DNA of 64,000 nucleotides, taken from positions 1,727,001-1,791,000 of the forward strand of contig NZ_JAZHSB010000001.1 of the NCBI RefSeq assembly GCF_036924715.1. The letters run 5' to 3'. The notes below the pieces were generated by a model, which did no database searches, had not been told where the DNA came from, and saw nothing but the letters and a program-made list of their open reading frames with translations. Both the position numbers and the translations under genes were made by a program. Source of the DNA: Bradyrhizobium sp. AZCC 1721 (GTDB lineage: Bacteria; Pseudomonadota; Alphaproteobacteria; Rhizobiales; Xanthobacteraceae). This document shows, piece by piece, positions 34,662-43,126 of this stretch (position 1 is the stretch's first letter; each line of letters begins with the position of its first letter).

Positions 34662-35045
34662 ATGCACATCCGACGCATCAATGCCGAAGCAGTAACCGTG
34701 CCGACGACTGGCTACAGCCAGGCGCTAGAGGTCAGCGGTCACACCCGTCTGCTTTTTGTAAGTGGCCAGATTCCGTTCGGCATCGACGGCACCGTCCCTG
34801 AGGGCTTTGAAGCGCAGTGCAGGCTCGCCTGGCGAAACGTCGAGGCTCAGCTCAAGGCAGCCGGCATGACCCTCGACAATCTGGTCATGCACCGGACCTA
34901 CCTTGCCGACCGGCGCTACGCCCTCGTCAATCGCTCCGTGCGAAACGAGGTACTTGGTGGACGGGAAACAGCGCTGACGGTGGTTATCGCTGGTATCTTC
35001 GACGAGGCGTGGCTTCTCGAAGTCGAGGCCGTGGCCGCGGGCTGA
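34662..35045 (+). CDS. RidA-family protein lacking the catalytic arginine
   Basis: A 127-residue YjgF/RidA-fold protein: TTGYSQALEVSGHTRLLFVS, AWRNVEAQLKAAGMTLDNLV, then HRTYLADRRYALVNRSVRNE. Active RidA hydrolyses 2-imino acids using an Arg in a late P-A-R-T/S motif. The equivalent here is ETALTVV, with Leu in the Arg position by my alignment, so deaminase activity is doubtful. It diverges from the shortened LysR gene by about 115 bases, suggesting a regulator-target pair. Rid proteins of other subgroups are found in catabolic clusters. Confidence 0.85.
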   Translation: MHIRRINAEAVTVPTTGYSQALEVSGHTRLLFVSGQIPFGIDGTVPEGFEAQCRLAWRNVEAQLKAAGMTLDNLVMHRTYLADRRYALVNRSVRNEVLGGRETALTVVIAGIFDEAWLLEVEAVAAG

Positions 35046-35211
35046 TACCGAAACCCAATGCGCCGCGGCCTGTGCGGCCAAACCTGAACTTACCCTCAAG
35101 TAGGAAGCCCGGTTCCCCGCTTTCGACTTGCTTTCGTTTTTCTTTGTGATTAACTCCCATCCGAAAGCAAAATCGCCGAAGCGAAGAGGCGATCGCCGGG
35201 GAAGCGTTTCG

Positions 35212-36756
35212 TTGGATCGGATATTCGACCTCGCCATCATCGGAGGCGGCATCAATGGCTGCGGCATCGCGCGCGATGCGGCGGGCCGAGGTAATTCCGT
35301 TTTCCTGTGTGAAATGAATGACTTGGCGAGTGGAACGTCGTCCTGGTCGACCAAGCTGGTGCATGGCGGGCTGCGCTATCTCGAATATTACGAGTTCCGC
35401 CTGGTCCGCGAGGCGCTGATCGAGCGCGAAATCCTTTGGCAGATCGCGCCTCACATTATCAGACCTTTGCGTTTCGTTTTGCCGCACCACGCTGGCTTGC
35501 GGCCGGCCTGGCTGCTCAGGTTAGGGTTGTTCCTGTACGACCACATCGGCGGCCGTCATCTCCTGCCGCCGACGCGCTCGGTCGATCTCCTCCATGACGA
35601 GGTGGGCAAACCCTTGATCGCCAACCGCTACAGAAAAGGCTTCGAATATTCCGATTGCTTCGTCGATGACGCGCGCCTTGTCGTGCTCACCGCACGCGAT
35701 GCGGCCGATCGCGGCGCCGAAATTCACACCCGCTCGCGCGCGGTCGAGATACGGCAGGTGGATGGCATCTGGCACGTGACCGTCGAGAAAGCCATCAGCG
35801 GCGAGCGCTCGACCATCCAGGCGCGCGCGCTGGTCAATGCCGGCGGCCCATGGGTCGAGCAGGTGCTGTCGTCGGGCTCAGGCGTCAACGCGCGGGCAAA
35901 GGTGCGGCTGGTGCAGGGCTCCCACATCGTGGTGCGCAAGCTCTATGAGCACGACCGCGCCTACATCTTCCAGAATGCCGACGGCCGCATCATCTTCGTC
36001 ATCCCCTACCAGGACGACTTTACGCTGATCGGCACCACCGATCGCGACTACGACGGCGACCCGGCCAAGGTGAAAGCCAGCCCTGAGGAGATTCAATATC
36101 TCTGCGCCTCCGCCAGCGAGTATCTGAAGAAGCCGGTGCTGCCCGCGGATGTGGTCTGGACTTATTCTGGCGTCCGCCCGCTTTATGATGACGGCGCCAG
36201 CGAGGCCAGGGCCGCGACCCGCGATTACGTGTTCGAGCTCGATACGCCCGGCGGTGCGCCGCTGTTGTCGATCTATGGCGGCAAGATCACGACCTATCGG
36301 CGGCTCGCCGAGGAAGCACTGGAACGGCTTTCGCCATATTTGAGCAGCGACAAAGCGAAAGAGGGCTGGACAGGCAAGGCGCCACTGCCTGGCGGCAACA
36401 TGGATGTTTCGGCGGTCGCTGCGCTGACGGCGGAACTGACGCGGAAGTATCCGTTCCTCACCTCGGCGCATGCCAACCGGCTCGCGCATGCCTATGGCAC
36501 GCGCGCGACAAAATTGCTCGGCCATGCGAAATCATTGGCTGATCTAGGTCAGGCGTTTGGCGCTACCTTGACCGAAAGCGAGGTCCGGTACCTGATTTCG
36601 ACCGAGTGGGCTTGCAGCGCCGAAGACGTGGCGTGGCGAAGGTCTAAACTCGGCTTGCGACTGTCGGTCGATGAAATCGCCGTGCTTGACGAATGGATCA
36701 AGGCCAACAGCGCTTCCGGTGAACGTACCTTGCGCGAAGCGGGAGGGCGGACATGA
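35212..36756 (+). CDS. glpD: Glycerol-3-phosphate dehydrogenase, FAD-dependent
   Basis: Membrane-associated flavoenzyme oxidising glycerol-3-phosphate to dihydroxyacetone phosphate and passing electrons to quinone. FAD motif LAIIGGGINGCGIARDAAGR begins at residue 7; GTSSWSTKLVHGGLRYLE and the late IYGGKITTYRRLAEEAL are family hallmarks. A TTG at 35212 (GGGGAAG upstream) gives 514 residues and places the FAD motif correctly; an in-frame start at 35128 would add a hydrophobic piece not found in GlpD. The stop overlaps glpS as ATGA. First enzyme gene of the glycerol operon. Confidence 0.95.
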   Translation: MDRIFDLAIIGGGINGCGIARDAAGRGNSVFLCEMNDLASGTSSWSTKLVHGGLRYLEYYEFRLVREALIEREILWQIAPHIIRPLRFVLPHHAGLRPAWLLRLGLFLYDHIGGRHLLPPTRSVDLLHDEVGKPLIANRYRKGFEYSDCFVDDARLVVLTARDAADRGAEIHTRSRAVEIRQVDGIWHVTVEKAISGERSTIQARALVNAGGPWVEQVLSSGSGVNARAKVRLVQGSHIVVRKLYEHDRAYIFQNADGRIIFVIPYQDDFTLIGTTDRDYDGDPAKVKASPEEIQYLCASASEYLKKPVLPADVVWTYSGVRPLYDDGASEARAATRDYVFELDTPGGAPLLSIYGGKITTYRRLAEEALERLSPYLSSDKAKEGWTGKAPLPGGNMDVSAVAALTAELTRKYPFLTSAHANRLAHAYGTRATKLLGHAKSLADLGQAFGATLTESEVRYLISTEWACSAEDVAWRRSKLGLRLSVDEIAVLDEWIKANSASGERTLREAGGRT

Positions 36757-37892
36757 GCGTCACGCTCGAACACGTCACGCGAACCGTGGATGGCATGGCG
36801 ACCATTCGCGATGTCTCGCTGACGCTGGAGCGCGGCACGCTGAGCGTGCTGCTCGGGCCGACGTTGTCGGGCAAGACCTCGATCATGCGGCTGCTCGCCG
36901 GTCTCGACAAGCCGTCAACCGGTCGCGTGCTGGTCGACGGCAACGACGTCACCGGCGCCGACGTGCGACAGCGCTCGGTTGCGATGGTCTATCAGCAGTT
37001 CATCAATTATCCGTCGCTGACGGTGTACGAGAACATCGCCTCGCCGCTACGCGTGCAGGGCAGGCCCCGCGAGGAGATCGACCGGCGCGTGCAGGAGGCC
37101 GCGAAACTCTTGCGGCTCGAGCCCTATCTGAAGCGCACGCCGCTGCAGCTTTCCGGCGGCCAGCAGCAGCGAACGGCGATCGCGCGTGCGCTGGTCAAGG
37201 GCGCCGACCTCGTGCTGCTCGATGAGCCGCTCGCCAATCTCGATTACAAGCTCCGCGAGGAGCTGCGCACCGAACTGCCGCGTATCTTCGAGGCGTCGGG
37301 CGCGATCTTCGTCTATGCCACGACTGAGCCCTCGGAGGCGCTGCTGCTCGGCGGCAACACGGTGTGCATGTGGGAAGGCCAGGCGCTTCAGGCCGGCCAT
37401 ACATCGCAAGTCTATCGCCGTCCCGATACGCTGCGGGTCGCACAGGTATTCTCAGATCCGCCGCTCAACATCGTCGGTATCGAGAAGAAGAACGGGCAGG
37501 TCGCATATGCTGGTGGTATCCAGGCGCCGGCCGCCGGGCTCTATGCGCAGCTTCCGGACGGCCCCTATCGCGTCGGTTTCCGCGCCCACCAGCTCGAAGT
37601 GGCGAACGGCGTCGCCGGCCGCCACGCGTTTCACGCCACCGTCACCGTGACCGAGATCACTGGCTCGGAAAGTTTCGTGCATCTCAACCGCGACGCTTCC
37701 AACTGGGTTGCGGTGCTGCCGGGCGTGCATGAATATGAGCCCGGCCAGACGCTCGATGCCGTGCTCGATCCCGACAATGTCTTCGTGTTCGACGCCGCCG
37801 ATCGCCTGGTCGCAGCGCCAGCCCTCGCGTTTTCAAGCGAAATGCGTAGCGTTTCGCATGGAGAAAACGCATCAAAAGCCAAGAGCATGTGA
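36753..37892 (+). CDS. glpS: Glycerol ABC transporter ATPase GlpS
   Basis: A 379-residue CUT1-type ATP-binding subunit. Walker A is GPTLSGKTS (near 36-44), the Q-loop follows in VAMVYQQFINYPSLTVYENI, the signature LSGGQQQRTAIARAL is near 133-147, and Walker B is VLLDEPLANLD. The C-terminal regulatory region ends AFSSEMRSVSHGEN. In rhizobia GlpS and GlpT form a pair of non-identical ATPases for the GlpSTPQUV glycerol importer. The start overlaps the glpD stop by four bases, so dehydrogenase and transporter are co-translated. Confidence 0.93.
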   Translation: MSVTLEHVTRTVDGMATIRDVSLTLERGTLSVLLGPTLSGKTSIMRLLAGLDKPSTGRVLVDGNDVTGADVRQRSVAMVYQQFINYPSLTVYENIASPLRVQGRPREEIDRRVQEAAKLLRLEPYLKRTPLQLSGGQQQRTAIARALVKGADLVLLDEPLANLDYKLREELRTELPRIFEASGAIFVYATTEPSEALLLGGNTVCMWEGQALQAGHTSQVYRRPDTLRVAQVFSDPPLNIVGIEKKNGQVAYAGGIQAPAAGLYAQLPDGPYRVGFRAHQLEVANGVAGRHAFHATVTVTEITGSESFVHLNRDASNWVAVLPGVHEYEPGQTLDAVLDPDNVFVFDAADRLVAAPALAFSSEMRSVSHGENASKAKSM

Positions 37893-37904
37893 GGGAGATG
37901 CGAT

Positions 37905-38990
37905 ATGGCACGCATTGACCTCGTCGATCTCGCGCATTCCTACGGCGGCAATGACGCTGCGCCCGAATCCTTTGCATTGAAGCCGGTGACCATGACCTGG
38001 CGGCAGGGCGGGGCCTACGCGCTGCTCGGCCCCTCCGGCTGCGGCAAGACCACGCTGCTCAATCTGATCTCCGGCATCGTCACGCCGTCGCGCGGAAAAA
38101 TCCTGTTCGACGGCGCCGATATCACGCCACTGTCGACCCAGAAGCGCAACATCGCGCAGGTGTTCCAGTTTCCGGTGATCTACGACACCATGACGGTCGG
38201 ACAGAACCTCGCATTCCCGCTGCAGAATCGCGGCGTGCCGAAGGCCGAGGTCGAGGCGCGGGTGAGGCAGATCGCCGATCTTCTCGATCTGACGTTCCAT
38301 CTCGACCGCAAGGCGACGCGCCTGACCGCGGACGCCAAGCAGAAGATTTCGCTCGGCCGCGGCCTGGTCCGTTCCGACGTTGCCGCCGTACTATTCGACG
38401 AGCCGCTGACGGTGATCGATCCTGAATTGAAGTGGCAGTTGCGCTCGAAGTTGAAAGCGCTGCATCGCGAACTCGATCTCACGATGATCTACGTCACCCA
38501 TGACCAGACCGAGGCGCTGACTTTTGCCGATACGGTGGTGGTCATGCATGACGGCCGCGTGGTGCAGAGCGGCACGCCGGCCGAACTGTTTGACAAGCCC
38601 GCGCATACATTCGTGGGTTACTTTATCGGCTCGCCCGGCATGAACATCGTGCCGGCTGTCGTGAGCGGGCATGAGGCCCGGATCGACGGCCACATCATCG
38701 GCCTGCACCGCAATTACGGCGTGCTGCCGGCGGGTGCGAAGATTGAAATCGGTGTGCGGCCGGAATTCGTCAATATCGCCGCTCCCGCGTCCGGCTTGCT
38801 ATCGGCCGCGATCGAACGGATCGACGATCTTGGTCGCGCCCGCTTCGCCCGCGTTCGCATCGGCGACGCCAAGTTTGCCGCGCGCGTGCCGCCGGGATTC
38901 TCCGTGCCCGACAACATGGTCGGGCTGGTGTTCGATCCCGCTCATGTTCACGTCTATGCCGACAGCCGTCTGGTCGAGGGGGTTGCCTGA
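37905..38990 (+). CDS. glpT: Glycerol ABC transporter ATPase GlpT, degenerate signature
   Basis: A 361-residue second ATPase. Walker A GPSGCGKTT (near 40-48), Walker B LFDEPLTVIDPEL and the switch His (YVTHDQTEAL) are intact. The signature is LTADAKQKISLGRGLV instead of LSGGQ, so one composite ATP site of the GlpS/GlpT dimer probably differs in activity. The C-terminal TOBE region (IEIGVRPEFVNIA) is present. It follows glpS by 12 bases and overlaps the glpP start by one base. Unrelated to the Pho-type antiporter also called GlpT in enterics. Confidence 0.92.
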   Translation: MARIDLVDLAHSYGGNDAAPESFALKPVTMTWRQGGAYALLGPSGCGKTTLLNLISGIVTPSRGKILFDGADITPLSTQKRNIAQVFQFPVIYDTMTVGQNLAFPLQNRGVPKAEVEARVRQIADLLDLTFHLDRKATRLTADAKQKISLGRGLVRSDVAAVLFDEPLTVIDPELKWQLRSKLKALHRELDLTMIYVTHDQTEALTFADTVVVMHDGRVVQSGTPAELFDKPAHTFVGYFIGSPGMNIVPAVVSGHEARIDGHIIGLHRNYGVLPAGAKIEIGVRPEFVNIAAPASGLLSAAIERIDDLGRARFARVRIGDAKFAARVPPGFSVPDNMVGLVFDPAHVHVYADSRLVEGVA

Positions 38991-39892
38991 TGGACAAGAT
39001 CGTCAACCAAAAAGCCTGGTTCCTGGTGCTGCCGGTATTCGCGGTGGTCGCGTTCTCCGCGATTCTGCCGCTGATGACGGTGGTGAACTATTCGATGCAG
39101 GACACGTTCGGCAACAACCAGTTCTTCTGGAATGGCGTCGGCTGGTTCAAGGAGCTGCTCGATCCCTCGACCGATCTCGGCGGACGCTTCCTGGCCTCGC
39201 TCGGCCGTAATCTGTTGTTCTCCGCAATCATCCTGGCGATCGAGGTGCCGCTCGGCATCGTTGTGGCGCTGTCGATGCCGCGCGAGGGCTGGACCGTCGC
39301 CGTATGTCTTGTGATTCTCGCTTTGCCGCTGCTCATTCCGTGGAACGTGGTCGGCACGATCTGGCAGATTTTCGGCCGGCCCGATATCGGCCTGCTCGGC
39401 TATACGCTCAACAGCCTCGGCTTCGACTACAATTACGTCTCCAACGAGTTCGATGCCTGGGCGACCGTCATCGTGATGGACGTGTGGCACTGGACCAGCC
39501 TCGTCGCGCTGCTGTGCTATGCCGGGCTGAAGTCGATCCCGGACGCGTATTACCAGGCGGCTCAGATCGACGGCGCCTCGCGCTGGGCGGTGTTCAAGGC
39601 GATCCAATTGCCGAAGATGAACCGCGTGCTGCTGATCGCCGTGCTGCTGCGCTTCATGGACAGTTTTATGATCTACACCGAGCCGTTCGTCGTGACCGGC
39701 GGCGGTCCGGGCAACTCGACCACCTTCGTTTCGATCGAATTGGTCAAGATCGCGCTCGGGCAATTCGACCTCGGCAAGGCTGCCGCTCTCTCGCTCGTCT
39801 ACAATTTGATCATCCTGATCGTGTGCTGGGTATTCTACACCGTCATGACCAATGCCGGGGCCGAACGTCCCGCCAAGCAGGGAGGCGCGTGA
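38990..39892 (+). CDS. glpP: Glycerol ABC transporter permease GlpP
   Basis: A 300-residue MalF-type permease with about six helices. The first is near residues 9-30 (LVLPVFAVVAFSAILPLMTV). The EAA loop that contacts the ATPases is DAYYQAAQIDGASRWAVFKA (near 183-202), followed by IQLPKM. The late TEPFVVTGGGPGNSTTF segment is typical of CUT1 permeases. The start overlaps the glpT stop, and its own stop overlaps glpQ, so synthesis of the four proteins is tightly coupled. Confidence 0.93.
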   Translation: MDKIVNQKAWFLVLPVFAVVAFSAILPLMTVVNYSMQDTFGNNQFFWNGVGWFKELLDPSTDLGGRFLASLGRNLLFSAIILAIEVPLGIVVALSMPREGWTVAVCLVILALPLLIPWNVVGTIWQIFGRPDIGLLGYTLNSLGFDYNYVSNEFDAWATVIVMDVWHWTSLVALLCYAGLKSIPDAYYQAAQIDGASRWAVFKAIQLPKMNRVLLIAVLLRFMDSFMIYTEPFVVTGGGPGNSTTFVSIELVKIALGQFDLGKAAALSLVYNLIILIVCWVFYTVMTNAGAERPAKQGGA

Positions 39893-40698
39893 TGCATTCG
39901 ATTCCCGGCCGCCGACTCATCATCTCGCTGTTTTTGATCTTCCTGCTGTTGCCGATCTACTGGCTCGTCAACATGAGCTTCAAGACCAATGCCGAGATCG
40001 TCACCACGATGACGCTGTGGCCGCACCAGCCGACGCTGGAAAACTACAAACGCATCTTCACCGATGAGAGCTGGTATTCCGGCTACATCAACTCGCTGAC
40101 CTACGTGATCATCAACACCGTGATCTCGATCGCGGTGGCGCTGCCGGCCGCCTACGGCTTCTCGCGCTACCGCTTCCTCGGCGACAAGCATCTGTTCTTC
40201 TGGCTGTTGTCGAACCGCATGGCGCCGGCCGCGGTGTTCGCGCTGCCGTTCTTCAATCTCTACTCGGCGATCAACCTGTTCGATACGCCATGGGCGGTCG
40301 CGCTGGCGCACTGCATCTTCAATGTGCCGCTGGCGGTCTGGATTCTCGAAGGCTTCGTCTCGGGCGTGCCGCGCGAGATCGACGAGACCGCATTCCTCGA
40401 CGGCTATTCGTTCCCGCGTTTCTTCGTCAAGATCCTGGTGCCGCTGATCGCGAGCGGCATCGGCGTCGCCGCGTTCTTCTGCTTCATGTTCTCCTGGGTC
40501 GAATTGCTGCTGGCGCGTACCTTGACGTCGGTCAACGCCAAGCCGATCTCCGCGATCATGACCCGCACGGTCTCAGCCGCGGGCATGGATTGGGGGCTAC
40601 TGGCGGCAGCCGGCGTGCTCACCATCATCCCCGGTGCCTTGGTGATCTGGTTCGTCCGCAACTACATCGCGCGCGGTTTTGCGCTGGGCAGGGTGTAG
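39892..40698 (+). CDS. glpQ: Glycerol ABC transporter permease GlpQ
   Basis: A 268-residue MalG-type permease, partner of GlpP. After the N-terminal helix (LIISLFLIFLLLPIYWLVNM) come SFKTNAEI, a typical MalG opening, and the EAA loop PREIDETAFLDGYSFPRFFV (near 159-178). The protein ends RNYIARGFALGRV, the standard MalG-like tail. The ATG at 39892 overlaps the glpP TGA (GTGATG). Not the periplasmic phosphodiesterase named GlpQ in enterics. Confidence 0.92.
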   Translation: MHSIPGRRLIISLFLIFLLLPIYWLVNMSFKTNAEIVTTMTLWPHQPTLENYKRIFTDESWYSGYINSLTYVIINTVISIAVALPAAYGFSRYRFLGDKHLFFWLLSNRMAPAAVFALPFFNLYSAINLFDTPWAVALAHCIFNVPLAVWILEGFVSGVPREIDETAFLDGYSFPRFFVKILVPLIASGIGVAAFFCFMFSWVELLLARTLTSVNAKPISAIMTRTVSAAGMDWGLLAAAGVLTIIPGALVIWFVRNYIARGFALGRV

Positions 40699-40700
40699 CC

Positions 40701-41027
40701 ATGGAAAACATCGCATGGATGGCCTGGACGCTGCCGACCGCGATCTTCTTCGTGATGCTGGCGCTGACGCTCGGCGTGATGACGTGGCTTGGGATCGCGT
40801 ATCCCGAAGCCGAGCGCGTCGGCATCCTGCGCATTCCGACCACGCGCGGCGACCGGCTTTTCATTTCGCTGGTGCTTGCCGCCGTCATCCATCTGTTGTG
40901 GATCGCCTTTGTCGGCACCGATCCGATCGCGACGCTGCCGATCGAGGAGGGCGTTGAGATTTCGAGCCTGTGGCTCGCAACCCTGATTTCGCTCGTTTCG
41001 GCCGTTGCGATCTTTCGCACGGTCTGA
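40701..41027 (+). CDS. glpU: DUF2160 membrane protein (GlpU)
   Basis: A 108-residue inner-membrane protein with three predicted helices (TLPTAIFFVMLALTLGVMTW; LFISLVLAAVIHLLWIAFVG; SLWLATLISLVSAVAIFRT). DUF2160 proteins are found almost exclusively in glycerol ABC operons between the permease and binding-protein genes, as here. Their role is unknown; an accessory membrane subunit is plausible. It starts two bases after glpQ. Confidence 0.9.
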   Translation: MENIAWMAWTLPTAIFFVMLALTLGVMTWLGIAYPEAERVGILRIPTTRGDRLFISLVLAAVIHLLWIAFVGTDPIATLPIEEGVEISSLWLATLISLVSAVAIFRTV

Positions 41028-41102
41028 AACGGCGGAAAAAGACAGATCCGGGATCAACCCGGGCCTGAATATGTGTTTGTCGCTGCAACCGGAGGATCCA
41101 AC

Positions 41103-42899
41103 ATGCGACGCTTGAGAGGAAGGAATGGTCCCTTGACCAAGGAGAGCTTTCTGACGATGACCAGCGCGGCTGCGCTGATCGCCGCATCCGTGACCATTGC
41201 CGCACCTGCGCGTGCGGATGACGCCGTCAATCAAAGGTGGATCGACAGCGAATTCCAGCCCTCGACGCTGTCGAAGGCGGACCAGATGAAGGAGTTGCAA
41301 TGGTTCGCCAAGGCCGCCGAGCCCTTCAAGGGCATGGAAATCAACGTCGTGTCGGAAACGATCACGACGCATGAATATGAATCGCGGACGCTGGCGAAAG
41401 CCTTCACCGAGATCACCGGGATCAAGGTCAAGCACGACCTGATCCAGGAGGGCGACGTCGTCGAAAAGCTGCAGACCCAGATGCAGTCCGGCAAGAACGT
41501 CTATGACGGCTGGATCAACGATTCGGACCTGATCGGCACCCACGTCCGCTACGGCCAGACCGTGATCCTGTCGGACTACATGACCGGCGAGGGCAAGGAC
41601 GTCACCAACCCGCAGCTCGACGTCAACGACTTCATCGGCAAATCCTTCACCACGGGCCCGGACGGCAAGCTCTATCAGTTGCCCGACCAGCAGTTCGCGA
41701 ACTTGTATTGGTTCCGTTACGACTGGTTCTCCAATCCGGAATACAAGGCCAAGTTCAAGGCCAAGTATGGCTACGAGCTCGGCGTTCCCGTGAACTGGTC
41801 GGCCTATGAGGACATCGCCGAGTTCTTCACCAACGACATCAAGGAGATCAACGGCGTCAAGGTCTATGGCCACATGGACTATGGCAAGAAGGATCCCTCG
41901 CTCGGCTGGCGTTTCACCGACGCCTGGCTGTCGATGGCCGGCAACGGCGACAAGGGCATCCCGAACGGTAAGCCGGTCGACGAATGGGGCATCCGCATGG
42001 AAGGCTGCCGTCCGGTGGGTTCTTCCGTCGAGCGCGGCGGTGACACCAACGGTCCGGCGGCGGTCTATTCGATCACCAAGTATCTCGACTGGATGAAGAA
42101 GTATGCCCCGCCGCAGGCGCAAGGCATGACCTTCTCCGAATCGGGACCGGTGCCGGCACAAGGTGCGATCGCCCAGCAGATCTTCTGGTACACCGCCTTC
42201 ACCGCCGACATGGTGAAGCCCGGTATTGCGGTCGTGAACGCGGACGGCACGCCGAAGTGGCGCATGGCGCCGTCGCCGCACGGCTCGTACTGGAAGGAGG
42301 GCATGAAGCTCGGCTACCAGGACGCCGGCTCCGCGACGCTGCTGAAGTCGACCCCGCCCGATCGCCGCAAGGCGGCCTGGCTCTATCTGCAGTTCATCAA
42401 CTCCAAGACGGTCAGCTTGAAGAAGAGCCATGTCGGCCTCACGTTCGTGCGTGAATCCGACATCTGGGACAAGTCGTTCACCGAGCGCGCGCCGAAGCTC
42501 GGCGGCCTGATCGAGTTCTACCGCTCGCCCGCGCGCGTGCAGTGGACCCCGACCGGTAACAACGTGCCTGACTATCCGAAGCTCGCGCAATTGTGGTGGC
42601 AGAACATCGGCGATGCATCGTCCGGTGCAAAGACGCCGCAAGCTGCGATGGATGCGCTGGCCGCAGCGCAGGACTCGGTGCTCGAGCGTCTCGAGAAGAG
42701 TGGCGTGCAGAAGGAGTGCGGGCCGAAGCTGAACAAGAAGGAGACGGCCGAGTTCTGGTTCGCCAAGGCCGAGAAGGACAAGACCATCGCGCCGCAGCGC
42801 AAGCTGGCGAACGAGAAGCCGAAGGGCGAGACCGTCGACTACGACGCGCTGATCAAGTCGTGGCCGGCCACGCCCCCGAAGCGGGCGGAGGCGAAGTGA
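41103..42899 (+). CDS. glpV: Glycerol ABC transporter substrate-binding protein GlpV
   Basis: A 598-residue periplasmic binding protein, long for CUT1 proteins but normal for GlpV. Its signal peptide runs to about residue 39 (TMTSAAALIAASVTIAAPAR then ADD). Features include ITGIKVKHDLIQEGDVVEKL, DLIGTHVRYGQTV and YQLPDQQFANLYWFRYDWF. It captures glycerol for GlpSTPQ. GGAGG seven bases before the ATG gives strong translation, useful because binding proteins are needed in excess. A strong terminator 50 bases after the stop ends the operon. Confidence 0.93.
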   Translation: MRRLRGRNGPLTKESFLTMTSAAALIAASVTIAAPARADDAVNQRWIDSEFQPSTLSKADQMKELQWFAKAAEPFKGMEINVVSETITTHEYESRTLAKAFTEITGIKVKHDLIQEGDVVEKLQTQMQSGKNVYDGWINDSDLIGTHVRYGQTVILSDYMTGEGKDVTNPQLDVNDFIGKSFTTGPDGKLYQLPDQQFANLYWFRYDWFSNPEYKAKFKAKYGYELGVPVNWSAYEDIAEFFTNDIKEINGVKVYGHMDYGKKDPSLGWRFTDAWLSMAGNGDKGIPNGKPVDEWGIRMEGCRPVGSSVERGGDTNGPAAVYSITKYLDWMKKYAPPQAQGMTFSESGPVPAQGAIAQQIFWYTAFTADMVKPGIAVVNADGTPKWRMAPSPHGSYWKEGMKLGYQDAGSATLLKSTPPDRRKAAWLYLQFINSKTVSLKKSHVGLTFVRESDIWDKSFTERAPKLGGLIEFYRSPARVQWTPTGNNVPDYPKLAQLWWQNIGDASSGAKTPQAAMDALAAAQDSVLERLEKSGVQKECGPKLNKKETAEFWFAKAEKDKTIAPQRKLANEKPKGETVDYDALIKSWPATPPKRAEAK

Positions 42900-42908
42900 C
42901 ATCGTAGA

Positions 42909-42937
42909 TGTCATGGCCGGGCTTGACCCGGCCATCC
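42909..42937. repeat. ATGGCCGGG...CCCGGCCAT palindrome
   Basis: TCATGGCCGGGCTTGACCCGGCCATCC is a short hairpin of a common rhizobial repeat type, placed between glpV and its terminator. It could protect the 3' end of the long operon message. Confidence 0.6.
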
Positions 42938-42949
42938 ACAAACAAAACC

Positions 42950-42980
42950 AAAGGCCGGGAGCGATCCCGGCCTTTTTTCT
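42950..42980 (+). terminator. Rho-independent terminator of the glycerol operon
   Basis: AAGGCCGGGA pairs with TCCCGGCCTT around the loop GCGA and runs into a six-T tract (TTTTTTCT). It closes glpD-glpSTPQUV. Confidence 0.92.
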
Positions 42981-42986
42981 TTCGGC

Positions 42987-43106
42987 CGTCATTGCGAGGA
43001 GCGAAGCGACGAAGCAATCCATCTCGCCGCAAGCGGAGACGTGGATTGCTTCGCGGAGCCTGTCATCCGGCGGCGCTTTGCGCCGACCGGGTGGCTCGCA
43101 ATGACG
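42987..43106. repeat. CGTCATTGCGAG / GCAATCCAT repeat
   Basis: Outer arms CGTCATTGCGAG and CTCGCAATGACG enclose inner arms GAAGCAATCCATCTCG and CGTGGATTGCTTCG, plus a GC-rich GTCATCCGGCGGCGC segment. Same family as 18382-18523 and 49197-49270. It ends about 20 bases from the stop of the alkene reductase gene. Confidence 0.75.
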
Positions 43107-43126
43107 GGGAGAGGGCGTCGCGTCTC

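Noticed and set aside
35128-35211. Upstream start for glpD with LSFFFVINSHPKAK
   Set aside because: GlpD proteins begin a few residues before the FAD motif; the TTG at 35212 gives the normal length and has a plausible ribosome site.
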